A stretch of 64,000 nucleotides of DNA from an uncultured Roseobacter sp. Its GTDB lineage: Bacteria > Pseudomonadota > Alphaproteobacteria > Rhodobacterales > Rhodobacteraceae. Below are positions 53,385-62,388 of the stretch, piece after piece. A model generated the notes under the pieces. The model was not told the origin of the DNA, ran no database searches, and saw only the letters and a program-made list of their open reading frames with translations. The DNA is taken from contig NZ_CANLKW010000001.1 of the NCBI RefSeq assembly GCF_947491795.1, positions 1,054,001 through 1,118,000 of the forward strand. Reading direction: 5' to 3'. Positions within the stretch are counted from its first letter, which is position 1; every line of letters starts with the position of its first letter. Made by a program: the position numbers and the translations under genes.

Positions 53385-55121
53385 TCAGCCGTCATCCGGC
53401 AGATCGAAAATCTGACCGGGGTATATCAGATCCGGGTCGCGGATCGCTGTCCGGTTCGCCTCAAATACCCGCACATAAAGCAGACCCTCGCCATAGCGCT
53501 CGCGCGCAATGGCCCAGAGGGTATCGCCGGTCTGGACGGTCACGGCACGCACCGGGCCACTCTCCCCCTGGCTCGCCTCTGCCAGCACCGCCGGTGCCTC
53601 GCGCTTGAAAGGTGTCTCCAGTCGGCTGGTCACGTCGCCGCCTTCGTCCAGCGCATCGATACGCAGTGTATAGACGCCTGGCGCCACGCCCGGCACGTCA
53701 CCACGCCATGTCCCGTTCCCGGCAACAGGCAGCGTCAGAACGGGAGTGTTATCGAGGTAGACGCGCACAGAGGCAGCCTCGGCACTGGCGCGCCCGGCCA
53801 GCTGTACCACACCGCTCTCGGAATACCCGATGGTGTCCAGCACCACGCGGCGGGGCGCCTGAGGCGCCGGCTGGACCAGTGCGACCCCCTCCTGAGTGGA
53901 GCGCAGCACGGCAATCTGCTGATCTGCAGGGGCGTCTTCAACCGCTTCTGCGTCCGCGGCCCCGGCAGTCTCAGCGGCAGCTGCTGTTTCAGGTTCTTGT
54001 GTTCCTGTGGCAACCGCCTCAGCGGGTATTTCTGTCACCGCGGCGGGGGCCTCGGCGACATCTTCGCGGGTGACGGTGGTACCTGCGGCAACGGTTTCTT
54101 CCACGACCGGTGCGGCCTCGGGCGCGCTTTCAGCACTTTCCACGGGGGTCTCCGCCGGTGCCCCGGACTGCGGTGCCTCAGCGATCACCTCAGGTGCCTC
54201 TGGCACTGACGGTGCGCTTTCCACCGGTGCGTCAACTACCTGCACAGAGGCCGCTGCAACGGCGTCACCGGCAGCTTCTTCTGGCGCTGTCACAGAACTT
54301 TCTGCCGCTGGTTCCGTCAGTCCTGCGACGGCGGCGGTTGCTGCGTCAGCAGCCTCTTCGACACTCTCAGTAACAGCCTCCGCGGCCTCCTCTGCAAGGG
54401 CCAGCCCCTCATCGGCCAGATCGGTCGCTGCCTCTGTCACGGCTTCCGCAACCTCAGTCGTTTCTTCTTCTGCCACAGCTTCTGTGTCTGCAGCTGCACC
54501 AGTGCCTGTTGCCGGAGCGGGGTCATCCTGCGGCACCGGGGCCTCGGCCGTCACAACCGGCGCTGCGATTGGTGCCAGAATGATGTCGTCCGCCGAGGCA
54601 GTCACAACACCGTCCAGAATGCTCTCCAGCGTCAGAAGGCGCGCAGTGTCACTGGGCGCCAGACTGGCCACAGCCGCAAATGCGCCACCGGCATCAGCGG
54701 TTGCCTGTGCTACTTCATCGCCTCCGACCAGAACCCGGATCCGGGCGCCGGGTGCGGCCCTGCCCGCGACAACCATCAGACCATCCGCATCCACGCGCAC
54801 CTCATCCACGGTTGGCACAATGGCCGGCGCGGAGTCTGCGGCTGTTTCCGGCTCTGGCTCTGGCGCAACGGCAACAGGTGCCTCCGGCTCTGCCTGCGCA
54901 CCGGCATCGTCCGGTGCCTGCGACGCGTCGGCCGGCGGCGTTTGCGCGACACCTTCCGGTGCCGTGCCCGGGGCGACCAGAGCAGCAAGGTCTTCCTGTG
55001 TTGGCTCTGCGTCGTCCCGCAGGCCAAGATACGTTCCAGCAGCAATCACAACCGCGATCACGATCCCGGCCGTCAGCAGCCCTGAGCCGCCCTGCACGAC
55101 GGCTCCCCCCTTGTCGCTCAT
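53385..55121 (-). CDS. LysM-domain inner membrane/periplasmic protein with Ala/Glu-rich region
   Basis: A 578-residue protein. An N-terminal transmembrane segment (about residues 14-31, GLLTAGIVIAVVIAAGTY) anchors it. Residues from about 40 to 400 are mainly Ala, Val, Glu, Pro and Thr with some Ig-like stretches (for example VVAGRAAPGARIRVLVGGDEV), and the C-terminus has a LysM motif with GDTLWAIARERYGEG and IYPGQIF. LysM binds peptidoglycan, so it may tether or regulate the cell wall. The long Ala/Glu/Pro-rich part looks disordered. The gene is alone; the Atm1-type exporter follows 91 bases downstream. Confidence 0.85.
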   Translation of the reverse strand: MSDKGGAVVQGGSGLLTAGIVIAVVIAAGTYLGLRDDAEPTQEDLAALVAPGTAPEGVAQTPPADASQAPDDAGAQAEPEAPVAVAPEPEPETAADSAPAIVPTVDEVRVDADGLMVVAGRAAPGARIRVLVGGDEVAQATADAGGAFAAVASLAPSDTARLLTLESILDGVVTASADDIILAPIAAPVVTAEAPVPQDDPAPATGTGAAADTEAVAEEETTEVAEAVTEAATDLADEGLALAEEAAEAVTESVEEAADAATAAVAGLTEPAAESSVTAPEEAAGDAVAAASVQVVDAPVESAPSVPEAPEVIAEAPQSGAPAETPVESAESAPEAAPVVEETVAAGTTVTREDVAEAPAAVTEIPAEAVATGTQEPETAAAAETAGAADAEAVEDAPADQQIAVLRSTQEGVALVQPAPQAPRRVVLDTIGYSESGVVQLAGRASAEAASVRVYLDNTPVLTLPVAGNGTWRGDVPGVAPGVYTLRIDALDEGGDVTSRLETPFKREAPAVLAEASQGESGPVRAVTVQTGDTLWAIARERYGEGLLYVRVFEANRTAIRDPDLIYPGQIFDLPDDG

Positions 55122-55255
55122 AGTCTTTTTCTCTTTCTGATCAGCAGCCTTACGCGAGCAGACGCGCAGACATTGAGCCTACATAGCAACTGCTCTATCA
55201 GGGGTCAAAACCCTGCCGGTCAATTTCGGAACATCTTCCAGTGAAAGGTCCCTCC

Positions 55256-55807
55256 ATGCGCCCCAGATCAGTCTGCGTTTACTGCGGCTCCCGCACCGGC
55301 GATGACCCTGCCTATATGCAGGCGGCAACAGACACAGGACATGCCATCGCAGCCGAAGGCTGGCGGCTGGTGTACGGCGCAGGCGATGTGGGGCTGATGG
55401 GCGCGGTTGCACGCTCGGCCCAGCAGGCAGGCGGTGAAACCTTTGGTGTTATTCCGCAGCACCTGGTCGACTGGGAAGTCGGAAAGACCGATCTGACGTC
55501 TTATGTGGTCACCGAAACCATGCACGAGCGCAAAAAAGTGATGTTCATGAACTGCGATGCGGTAGTTGTTCTGCCCGGCGGCGCGGGATCACTGGATGAG
55601 CTCTTCGAAGTACTGACATGGCGCCAGCTCGGGTTACACGAAATGCCGGTTTTTCTAGTGAATACAAACGGCTACTGGGATCCTCTTCTGGCCCTTCTGA
55701 ACCATGTGACAGGGCATGGATTTGCGGATGAAAGCCTTCATGGCTACTACACCGCAGTGCCGGACGCCGCAGCCGTGCGGGACGCGCTGCGCATCGCGCT
55801 GACCTGA
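55256..55807 (+). CDS. LOG-family nucleotide-binding protein (TIGR00730)
   Basis: A 183-residue Rossmann-fold protein of the LOG type, whose plant members hydrolyse cytokinin riboside monophosphates. The nucleotide-binding motif is PGGAGSLDE at residues 107-115 (consensus PGGxGTxxE, so Thr is Ser), preceded by VYGAGDVGLMGAVA. An AAGG site lies 8 bases before the ATG at 55256; a GTG 15 bases upstream is less likely. The role in bacteria is probably phosphoribohydrolase on nucleotide-like substrates. Confidence 0.9.
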   Translation: MRPRSVCVYCGSRTGDDPAYMQAATDTGHAIAAEGWRLVYGAGDVGLMGAVARSAQQAGGETFGVIPQHLVDWEVGKTDLTSYVVTETMHERKKVMFMNCDAVVVLPGGAGSLDELFEVLTWRQLGLHEMPVFLVNTNGYWDPLLALLNHVTGHGFADESLHGYYTAVPDAAAVRDALRIALT

Positions 55808-56144
55808 AGAGCTCCGGCGCCCAGGGCCCGGCTCAGCGGTATCAGACGACTGGCCGGTGCTGTTTCCGTCTCCTCTGCCCGGCAGGTCAGCCCCGATGGC
55901 CGCTGACAGGCTGGCAAGCCATTTCTGGAGACGGACAGACACCCGCACAGGCAGACATCCGGGCTGGAAAAACCCTTTGGGTCAGCGCAAACGAAACGCT
56001 CGGGACCGATCTGCACTGTACAGCAATGAGCCGCCGCGCGGTCCGTAGCCTGCCGCTGGCCTGTGCCCGGAATGTCACAGGTTTTGCAGACCAGACCGCA
56101 TTTACCTGCTGCAGACCGCCATTCCGCCACAAATAAGGGCCCAC
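55808..56144. other. 337-base intergenic region with no gene seen
   Basis: Downstream of the LOG-family gene and convergent with sodB. Several frames of 60-85 codons are open on both strands, but none has a ribosome-binding site, recognizable domain or consistent codon usage. Only the sodB terminator, beyond its right edge, is clear. Confidence 0.5.
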
Positions 56145-56174
56145 AAAAAAGAGCCCCGCCGGATGGCAGGGCCC
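56145..56174 (-). terminator. Rho-independent terminator after sodB
   Basis: On the minus strand GGGCCCTGCC pairs with GGCGGGGCTC (two G-U pairs) around an ATCC loop, followed by six T. It is 24 bases beyond the sodB stop. Confidence 0.92.
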
Positions 56175-56197
56175 ATTGTCTCACTGTCGGTTGAAAA

Positions 56198-56797
56198 TCA
56201 CATCCGTGATGCGACGTTTTCCCAGTTGACCAGGTTGTCGAGGAAGTTCGACAGATAGGCCGGCCGCTTGTTGCGGAAGTCGATGTAGTAGGAATGCTCC
56301 CAGACATCACAGCCCAGCAGGGCCGTCTGACCAAAGCACAGCGGGTTCACGCCATTCTCTGTCTTGGTCACAGCCAGCGAGCCGTCTGCATTCTTGACCA
56401 GCCAGCACCAGCCGGAGCCGAACTGCCCAGCACCCGCCGCAGAAAACTGCTCTTTGAAAGCATCCATGGAGCCAAAGCTCTCGTCGATTGCCTTTGCCAA
56501 CTCGCCCGGAACACCGGTCGGTTTCGGCGACATCATTTCCCAGAACTGGTTGTGGTTCCACAGCTGGCTGATGTTGTTGAAGATACCATTCTGCGCCACG
56601 GCGTTCGCGTCGTAGGTGCCGGTGATGATCTCTTCCATCGATTTGCCGGCCCACTCAGTGCCCTCAATCGCCTTGTTGCCATTGGTCACATAGGCATTGT
56701 GGTGCAGGTCGTGGTGATACTCCAGCGTTTCCGCTGACATGCCATGTGCAGCCAGCGCGTCATGCGCATAAGGAAGGTCAGGAAGTTCAAAAGCCAT
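56198..56797 (-). CDS. sodB: Iron superoxide dismutase
   Basis: A 199-residue cytoplasmic superoxide dismutase. Metal ligands are expected at His28 of EYHHDLHH, a His in the LWNHNQFW motif, and the Asp and His of the C-terminal DVWEHSYYIDF motif. The stretch AGAGQFGSGW, with glutamine at this place, favours the iron type over manganese. The ATG at 56797 starts the family N-terminus (MAFELPDLPY); an upstream in-frame start is not conserved. It is closed by its own terminator. Confidence 0.95.
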   Translation of the reverse strand: MAFELPDLPYAHDALAAHGMSAETLEYHHDLHHNAYVTNGNKAIEGTEWAGKSMEEIITGTYDANAVAQNGIFNNISQLWNHNQFWEMMSPKPTGVPGELAKAIDESFGSMDAFKEQFSAAGAGQFGSGWCWLVKNADGSLAVTKTENGVNPLCFGQTALLGCDVWEHSYYIDFRNKRPAYLSNFLDNLVNWENVASRM

Positions 56798-56886
56798 GTG
56801 GGCCCCCTCGGTTTGTATTGCCAGTTTGTGCATTACAGATTGTGCTGATCAAGACAAGGTCAACCGCCAATCGAAAAAACCGCGGG

Positions 56887-57294
56887 TTATCTCACGGAAA
56901 CCCAGCCATCCTCGCACTTGCCTTTGCCGGCAATCGAATTGGTCACGGCGGGCATAAGACCGCGCACGGTCACCGTATTGGCCCTGGTGTTGAGATTAAC
57001 GGTGTAATTCACATCTGCGGGTCTGGGCCGCGCTGCAATGTTATTCAGACGGTAGGAAAAACGGTACTTCCCATTGCCCCGGTCTTTCACAGCGATCTTG
57101 ATCGGCTGACCGTGAACGTGGTGGATGACAGCACCGTAGACCATCACTGATTTCTTGTCCTCGCTGAGCTCAAAGCCCATGAAATCAGAGATAAAACCAT
57201 ATCCCAGATCGTGCATCTCGCAGGACAGTCTGAAAGCCGCGGCAGGGCTGGCAAAAACGACGGCGGCAGTGGCGGCCAGTAAAAGCTTCTTCAT
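56887..57294 (-). CDS. Hypothetical secreted protein
   Basis: A 135-residue protein with a signal peptide (MKKLLLAATAAVVFASPAAA, cleavage near residue 20). The mature part has two cysteines and reads as beta-rich (for example SVMVYGAVIHHVHGQPIKIAV, YTVNLNTRANTVTVRG). No domain is recognised. The ATG at 57294 opens directly on the signal peptide; another start a few codons upstream is possible. It lies between soxG copy 2 and sodB with its own 90-base upstream gap. Confidence 0.75.
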   Translation of the reverse strand: MKKLLLAATAAVVFASPAAAFRLSCEMHDLGYGFISDFMGFELSEDKKSVMVYGAVIHHVHGQPIKIAVKDRGNGKYRFSYRLNNIAARPRPADVNYTVNLNTRANTVTVRGLMPAVTNSIAGKGKCEDGWVSVR

Positions 57295-57386
57295 AAACTC
57301 ATCTCTCAACTATTTGTTAACAACAGGACAGGTTGATAAAGGTGAGATTTGCTGCTTTCAAGGCGTAAAGCTTTGATTAACCATGA

Positions 57387-57959
57387 TTAGTTGAACGCAC
57401 CCACAGCGCTGCCTTCCTGTGCGGCGACACAGAGCACGTCAAACACGTATCGCGCCTGGGACCGGAAACAGACGATGCGGAAACGCTCAGCCTCCGGCAT
57501 CCAGACCGCAGCCGCCACCTGGGCCAGACGGGTCCGCCGGAACATCCCCGGCTCAAAGGCACCCGGCGCCAGGTCCACGGGGCAGAGCTTTGCCATCACC
57601 TCGCGGGCAAGCGGCCCCGCGACGGTAAAGGACGCCCGCGCATCCGTGACGTTGACCACCAGCACATGCGCTGTACCGGCGGCGTTTTGCAGCGCCGTCA
57701 GCGTGTCGCCCACAGTATCGGCAGGACAGAGCACCAGAACCTCATCCGGCGACATCCAGCACAGGGTGTAAGACCCCGATGTGGCCATCTGCCCCGCGCC
57801 GGGCATCGCTGCGCCAGTAACGGACTTCAGCGCTTTTTTTACAGCAGCCGACGTCACATCGCCGCGCAGGGTGATCATCCCCTCGCGCGCGGCCTCTGCC
57901 ACTTTTGCGATACCATTCTGTGACACTGCGCCGCCCAGGGCTGTAATGGGTTCAGACAT
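57387..57959 (-). CDS. soxG: Sarcosine oxidase gamma subunit, copy 2
   Basis: A 190-residue gamma subunit. Typical segments include VLVVNVTDARASFTVAGPLAREVMAKLCPVDL, GMFRRTRLAQVAAAVW and FRIVCFRSQARYVFDVL. It overlaps the end of the alpha-subunit gene by 8 bases, with an ATG inside it. It differs strongly from copy 1 (no extended match of more than a few residues), so the two sets are old paralogues or separately acquired. Confidence 0.93.
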   Translation of the reverse strand: MSEPITALGGAVSQNGIAKVAEAAREGMITLRGDVTSAAVKKALKSVTGAAMPGAGQMATSGSYTLCWMSPDEVLVLCPADTVGDTLTALQNAAGTAHVLVVNVTDARASFTVAGPLAREVMAKLCPVDLAPGAFEPGMFRRTRLAQVAAAVWMPEAERFRIVCFRSQARYVFDVLCVAAQEGSAVGAFN

Positions 57960-60900
57960 TCTGCTTCTCCCCTTCCTTGTCGTAAAAGACCGGGCCCACG
58001 ATACGGGCTTTGAAGGTTGCCCCCTGTGTGCCGGGGAATTCGATCACCTCGCCCATCCGGTCCGGCCCGTCCAGCACCAGCCCCATGGCAATGCCGCGCT
58101 CCAGCGTGGCCGAATAGTATGTCGAGGTAACCCGCCCGATCACATTGCGCTGGCCGTTGGCATTCACGCCCTCGCCCGTGGCATAGGCCCCGTCCGGCAG
58201 TACACCACCCGACAGTGTTTCCAGCCCCACCAGCTTCCAGCGTTTCGGATCAGTCATATGGCTGCGTTCCTGCGCGCGTTTGCCCAGAAAGTCCTCTTTC
58301 TTTTTTGAAATCGCCCAGTTCAGGCCAAGGTCCTGCGGAATGACCGTGCCGTCTGTCTCGTCCCCGATCATGATAAAACCCTTTTCGGCGCGCAGCACGT
58401 GCAGACATTCCGTGCCGTAAGGCATCGCACCAAAGGCTTCACCCGCCGTCATCAGCGCATCCCAGAAGGCGCGCGCCTGCCCGGCATCCACCGCGATTTC
58501 ATAGCTCAGCTCACCGGAAAAGGAGATCCGGTACACCCGGCAGGCAAACCCGCCGATCTGGCCGTCTTTCCATTCCATGAACCCGAGAGCGTCGCGCGAC
58601 ACATCCATACCGCCCAGCGTTTCCAGCACTTTGCGCGCATTGGGACCGACCACAGCCACCTGACCGTATTGTTCGGTCACATTGGCCACCCAGACGTTCC
58701 AGTCCCACCATTCGGTCTGCAGCCATTCTTCCATATGCTGGTGGATGCTGTCAGCGCCGCCCGTTGTTGTATGGCACAGGAAGGTGTCCTCATCGATACG
58801 CGCCACAACGCCGTCATCAATCAGGAAACCGTTTTCCGAACACATCAGACCATAGCGGCATTTGCCCGGTTTCAGCGTGGACATCATGTTGGTGTACATC
58901 ATGTCCATGAACTTCGCCGCGTCGGGGCCTTTGACAATGATCTTGCCCAGCGTCGAGGCATCCAGCAGGCCGAGGTTCCGCCGCGTGTTCAGCACCTCGC
59001 GGTTCACCGCTGCCGAAACGGTCTCGCCCTCCCGCAGATAGGCATAGGGTCGACGCCATTGCCCCACCGGCTCCCAGTGCGCGCCATTGGCCTCGTGCCA
59101 CTGGTGCATCGGTGTGCGGCGGATGGGCTGGAACACATCGCCGCGCGCCTCGCCTGCGACAGATGCCATCGAAATCGGCGTATAGGGCGGGCGGAAGGTC
59201 GTCGTGCCCACCTGTGGAATGTCCGCATCCAGTGCGCCGGCCAGCGTGGCCAGCCCGTTGATGTTGCTCAGCTTGCCCTGATCCGTGGCCATGCCCAGCG
59301 TGGTATAGCGCTTGGTATGCTCCACACTCTCAAAGCCCTCCTGGGCTGCAAGCTGCACATCGCTGACCTTCACATCGTTCTGATAGTCCAGCCACGCCTT
59401 GGCCCGGTGATGGTAATCGGCCTGTGCGGGCATCAGCCAGACAGGCTGCATCGGCGCCTCATCCGCGCTCTCGCCAACCGGTGCTTTGGTCCGCTTTGGT
59501 GTAAAGCCCGCAGCCCTGGCCGCAGCCTTGCCCGCAGCATCCGCGTCCGAAACTGTTTCAGCCAGTGACATCAGCCCGTTAGCGCTGCCAGCTGCCTTCA
59601 CAAAGGGCGCTCCTGTGGCACCCGTCGGCGCTTTATCCACATCCGGGCGGAACATCGCCTGATCGCTGTCCCAGGTCAGTTTGCCGCCACAGTGTGACCA
59701 CAGATGCACGACCGGTGACCAGCCCCCCGACATGGCGACAGCGTCACAGGCGATCTCTTCTGTTACAGACCCGTTGCCGTCCTGGCGGCAGACCTCAACC
59801 GCGCTGACACGCTTGCCGCCTTTGACCGTCGAAATCCCGTGCCCGGTCAGCACCCGGATGCCCAGACCGCGCGCCTGCTGCATGGCGGGGCTGTCGCTGT
59901 CTATCGACCGGGCATCGAGGATCGCGCTGACCTGCAGACCTGCATGATTCAAGGCGAATGCCGTAAGGTAAGCGTCATCGTTGTTGGTGACGACAACCGT
60001 CCGGTCACCTGCAGAAACCCCGAAATTGACCAGATAATCCCGCACAGCCGAGGCCAGCATCACCCCCGGAATATCATTGCCGGCAAAGGACAATGGCCGC
60101 TCAATCGCACCTGTAGCGGTAACAATCTGAGCCGCACGGATACGCCACAAACGGTGTCGTGGGCCCGGTTTTTCCGGCGCGTTATCACGCAGTTGCTCAT
60201 AGCCCAGAACATATCCGTGGTCGTAAACACCCGCGCCCATTGTGCGGGTGCGCATCGTCACATTGGGCATCGCGTCCAGTTCTGACACGATTTGCTCCAC
60301 AAATTCATCCACAGGGCTGCCACTGACCGTGCCGCCGTCGACCGGGGCCCGTCCGCCCCAGTGCGGTGTCTGCTCCATCACGATGACTTTGGCGCCGGAT
60401 TGCGCCGCGGCGCGTGCGGCCAGAAGCCCCGCAATCCCCCCGCCGACAACCAGCACATCGCAAAAGGCATAGAAATGCTCGTAGGTATCTGCGTCGGCCT
60501 CTTTGGGGGCCTGGCCCAGACCCGCAGACTGGCGGATGAACGGCTCATAAACGTGTTTCCACAGCGGCCTGGGGTGGATGAACATCTTGTAATAGAAACC
60601 CGCGGGCAGAAAGCGCGCCAGTTTGGTATTGATCGCGCCCACGTCAAATTCCAGGCTCGGCCAGTGGTTCTGGCTGCGCGCGGTCAGCCCGTCAAAAAGC
60701 TCGGTCGTTGTGACGCGCTGGTTCGGCTCGAACCGGTTGCCTTCGCCCATATTGACCAGGCCGTTGGGCTCTTCCGCGCCCGAGGCCACAATCCCGCGCG
60801 GACGGTGGTATTTGAACGACCGGCCCACCAGCATCTGGTCATTGGCCAGCAGGGCCGAGGCAAGTGTGTCCCCCTCAAAGCCGCGCATCTCGCGCCCGTT

Positions 60901-60966
60901 AAACGAAAAGGTCACCGCGCGGTCCCGGTTCAGCAACCGGCCGTTCGTCCCGATACGTGCGCTCAT
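57952..60966 (-). CDS. soxA: Sarcosine oxidase alpha subunit, copy 2
   Basis: A 1004-residue alpha subunit. Landmarks follow the same order as copy 1: FNGREMRGFEGDTLASALL, SFKYHRPRGIVASGAEEP, VVGGGIAGLLAARAA, TTFRPPYTPISMASVAG and the GcvT-like C-terminal half with ISFSGELSYEIAVDAG and EKGFIMIGDETDGT. The ATG at 60966 is preferred because the upstream frame extends into soxD. It overlaps soxD by 4 bases. It is 26 residues longer than copy 1. Confidence 0.96.
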   Translation of the reverse strand: MSARIGTNGRLLNRDRAVTFSFNGREMRGFEGDTLASALLANDQMLVGRSFKYHRPRGIVASGAEEPNGLVNMGEGNRFEPNQRVTTTELFDGLTARSQNHWPSLEFDVGAINTKLARFLPAGFYYKMFIHPRPLWKHVYEPFIRQSAGLGQAPKEADADTYEHFYAFCDVLVVGGGIAGLLAARAAAQSGAKVIVMEQTPHWGGRAPVDGGTVSGSPVDEFVEQIVSELDAMPNVTMRTRTMGAGVYDHGYVLGYEQLRDNAPEKPGPRHRLWRIRAAQIVTATGAIERPLSFAGNDIPGVMLASAVRDYLVNFGVSAGDRTVVVTNNDDAYLTAFALNHAGLQVSAILDARSIDSDSPAMQQARGLGIRVLTGHGISTVKGGKRVSAVEVCRQDGNGSVTEEIACDAVAMSGGWSPVVHLWSHCGGKLTWDSDQAMFRPDVDKAPTGATGAPFVKAAGSANGLMSLAETVSDADAAGKAAARAAGFTPKRTKAPVGESADEAPMQPVWLMPAQADYHHRAKAWLDYQNDVKVSDVQLAAQEGFESVEHTKRYTTLGMATDQGKLSNINGLATLAGALDADIPQVGTTTFRPPYTPISMASVAGEARGDVFQPIRRTPMHQWHEANGAHWEPVGQWRRPYAYLREGETVSAAVNREVLNTRRNLGLLDASTLGKIIVKGPDAAKFMDMMYTNMMSTLKPGKCRYGLMCSENGFLIDDGVVARIDEDTFLCHTTTGGADSIHQHMEEWLQTEWWDWNVWVANVTEQYGQVAVVGPNARKVLETLGGMDVSRDALGFMEWKDGQIGGFACRVYRISFSGELSYEIAVDAGQARAFWDALMTAGEAFGAMPYGTECLHVLRAEKGFIMIGDETDGTVIPQDLGLNWAISKKKEDFLGKRAQERSHMTDPKRWKLVGLETLSGGVLPDGAYATGEGVNANGQRNVIGRVTSTYYSATLERGIAMGLVLDGPDRMGEVIEFPGTQGATFKARIVGPVFYDKEGEKQNV

Positions 60967-61292
60967 GAGAATTCCCTCCAGGACCAGCCGGGGCGTTTTT
61001 TCGATATGGATTTGCACAGATCCGCAGGCGGCTCCAGGGTCTGGGCGGGATAGGTGCCAAAGACCTCCAGCGTGGTTGTGCAGCGCGCAGCATGAAACCA
61101 CTTGCCGCAGCCATAGACGTGGCGCCAGCGCTCAAAATGCACCCCGCGCGGGTTTTCCCGCATAAAGAGGTATTCCTCAAAGTCCTGCTCCGAACTGCCC
61201 GGGCCGAACCGCTTCAGATGCGCCTCGCCACCTGCGTGAAACTCGGTTTCCTCTGCGGTGACACCGCAGACAGGACAGGTCAGGATCAGCAT
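60963..61292 (-). CDS. soxD: Sarcosine oxidase delta subunit, copy 2
   Basis: A 109-residue delta subunit with zinc ligands Cys6 and Cys9 (CPVCG), His58 and Cys62 (RHVYGCGKWF). It is longer than copy 1 by 17 residues at the C-terminus (KRPGWSWREFS end). The start is 33 bases from a strong terminator that lies upstream on this strand, leaving very little room for a promoter. Confidence 0.94.
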   Translation of the reverse strand: MLILTCPVCGVTAEETEFHAGGEAHLKRFGPGSSEQDFEEYLFMRENPRGVHFERWRHVYGCGKWFHAARCTTTLEVFGTYPAQTLEPPADLCKSISKKRPGWSWREFS

Positions 61293-61324
61293 AATGTGCC
61301 TCCACCGTGCTGGTCACAGGCCGC

Positions 61325-61355
61325 AAAAAGGGCGGGCGCCGAAAGACACCCGCCC
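61325..61355 (-). terminator. Rho-independent terminator between a microprotein gene and soxDAG copy 2
   Basis: On the minus strand GGGCGGGTGTC pairs with GGCGCCCGCCC (two G-U pairs) around a TTTC loop, followed by TTTTTG. It lies 27 bases past the 67-residue protein and only 32 bases before soxD. Confidence 0.88.
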
Positions 61356-61382
61356 AGGACGGTCTGCATTATGTTTTCCAGG

Positions 61383-61586
61383 TTATTCGAAGACGGCCGG
61401 TGCGGGATCATCCGCTGCGGCGGGCGCAGTCTGGATGGCAGCCGGTGCGTCTGCTGCATCAGGGTCGACGGGCACTGTACCCGTGCCGAGAACCGCCAGC
61501 AGCACCACGAAGGCGCCGATAACGCCGAGCGCGATAAGGATGCCTTTGCCGCTGATGCCGTCACTGTGTGTTGTATAGTCAGCCAT
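61383..61586 (-). CDS. 67-residue single-span membrane microprotein
   Basis: A short polar N-terminus (about 14 residues) precedes one hydrophobic segment (ILIALGVIGAFVVLLAVLG) and an acidic, Ala/Asp-rich C-terminal tail of about 30 residues, ending in AVFE. No known domain. The ATG at 61586 follows an AGGAGAC site. It is alone between soxD and the plus-strand microprotein cluster and is bounded downstream by a strong terminator, so it is a separate transcription unit. Confidence 0.78.
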   Translation of the reverse strand: MADYTTHSDGISGKGILIALGVIGAFVVLLAVLGTGTVPVDPDAADAPAAIQTAPAAADDPAPAVFE

Positions 61587-61777
61587 TGGTCTGTCTCCTT
61601 GTTACGGGAGGCCAGTGTGGCACCTGGCGCATGCGCTGCAATCCAGGCGGAAATCCCCGGCCGGTTTGGGCGGCACCCGGCCAAACGGGTGGTTCTGCGT
61701 CGGCTGTCTGTTGCCGGTTTGGACGACAGGCCCGGATCGGTTATAAAGGTGGCACGCAGATCAGCAGGAGAATCGCG

Positions 61778-61972
61778 ATGAGCAAGGAAATGATGGCTGT
61801 TGTGGTGTTCGGCTGTATTGCCGCCGTTGCCATTGTGATGCTGGTCATCGAACGGCGCGGCATTGCCGCCCGTAAAGCGGCCCGCGGCGGACGCGAAATC
61901 GACGTCAGCGATCTGATCGCTTTCGGCAGCGCGGCGGGCGAAGGCAACAGCACCCGTGGCAGGCACGACTGA
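61778..61972 (+). CDS. 64-residue membrane microprotein 1
   Basis: One predicted transmembrane helix (MMAVVVFGCIAAVAIVMLVI) followed by a short charged tail (ERRGIAARKAARGGREIDVSDL) ending in a flexible segment. An AGGAG ribosome-binding site is 7 bases before the ATG. It begins a run of three plus-strand microprotein genes with 3-base and 54-base gaps. No homologue named; the N-out or N-in orientation is uncertain. Confidence 0.75.
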   Translation: MSKEMMAVVVFGCIAAVAIVMLVIERRGIAARKAARGGREIDVSDLIAFGSAAGEGNSTRGRHD

Positions 61973-61975
61973 CCT

Positions 61976-62170
61976 GTGAAGTGGCTGTTCTGGCTCTCGG
62001 TAGTGATTTTCGTCGCCGGTGTTTCCATTGCAATCTGGGAGCGCCGCAAAAAGCGTACCCTGCTGGCCCATGACCTCAATGCAGCGGGCCCGCAGACCGA
62101 GGCCGACCGCCAGGCCATCCGCACGGTGCATGAAATGACCGGTCGCGAAACGTCCCGTCCGCCGGACTGA
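61976..62170 (+). CDS. 64-residue membrane microprotein 2
   Basis: Starts with MKWLFWLSVVIFVAGVSIAIW (one transmembrane segment), followed by a basic RRKKR cluster and a polar, acidic tail. The GTG at 61976 is three bases past the stop of the first gene, so coupling is likely. Protein-like composition fits a membrane-anchored regulator or small subunit; nothing more can be said. Confidence 0.7.
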   Translation: MKWLFWLSVVIFVAGVSIAIWERRKKRTLLAHDLNAAGPQTEADRQAIRTVHEMTGRETSRPPD

Positions 62171-62224
62171 ACCTGAAGCTTTTAAGATCCAACGTGGATC
62201 CGAAGCAAACGGAGCCTCAACTGA

Positions 62225-62386
62225 ATGCATGACGCACTGCTGATCTTCGGAGGTCTCGCCATCCTCGCAATCGTGGCAAACGTGATGTCGGCGCGAAACG
62301 CCCGTCACCACTCCGACAGCGGCCTGGCTAAGCTGGGTGATAGCAGCCGGGATCAGAGGGCCGGCGGCGGTGGCGACAGCATCTGA
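62225..62386 (+). CDS. 53-residue membrane microprotein 3
   Basis: Encodes an N-terminal hydrophobic segment (LLIFGGLAILAIVANVM) and a polar tail ending GGGGDSI. A GGAG site lies 11 bases before the ATG. Its stop is 2 bases from the soxB stop on the opposite strand. It has no transmembrane tail beyond the first segment, so like its neighbours it should be a single-span protein. Confidence 0.65.
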   Translation: MHDALLIFGGLAILAIVANVMSARNARHHSDSGLAKLGDSSRDQRAGGGGDSI

Positions 62387-62388
62387 CA

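Noticed and set aside
55887..56144. An 85-codon minus-strand frame between sodB and the LOG-family gene
   Set aside because: It lies beyond the sodB terminator, has no ribosome-binding site and a composition typical of random high-G+C sequence.
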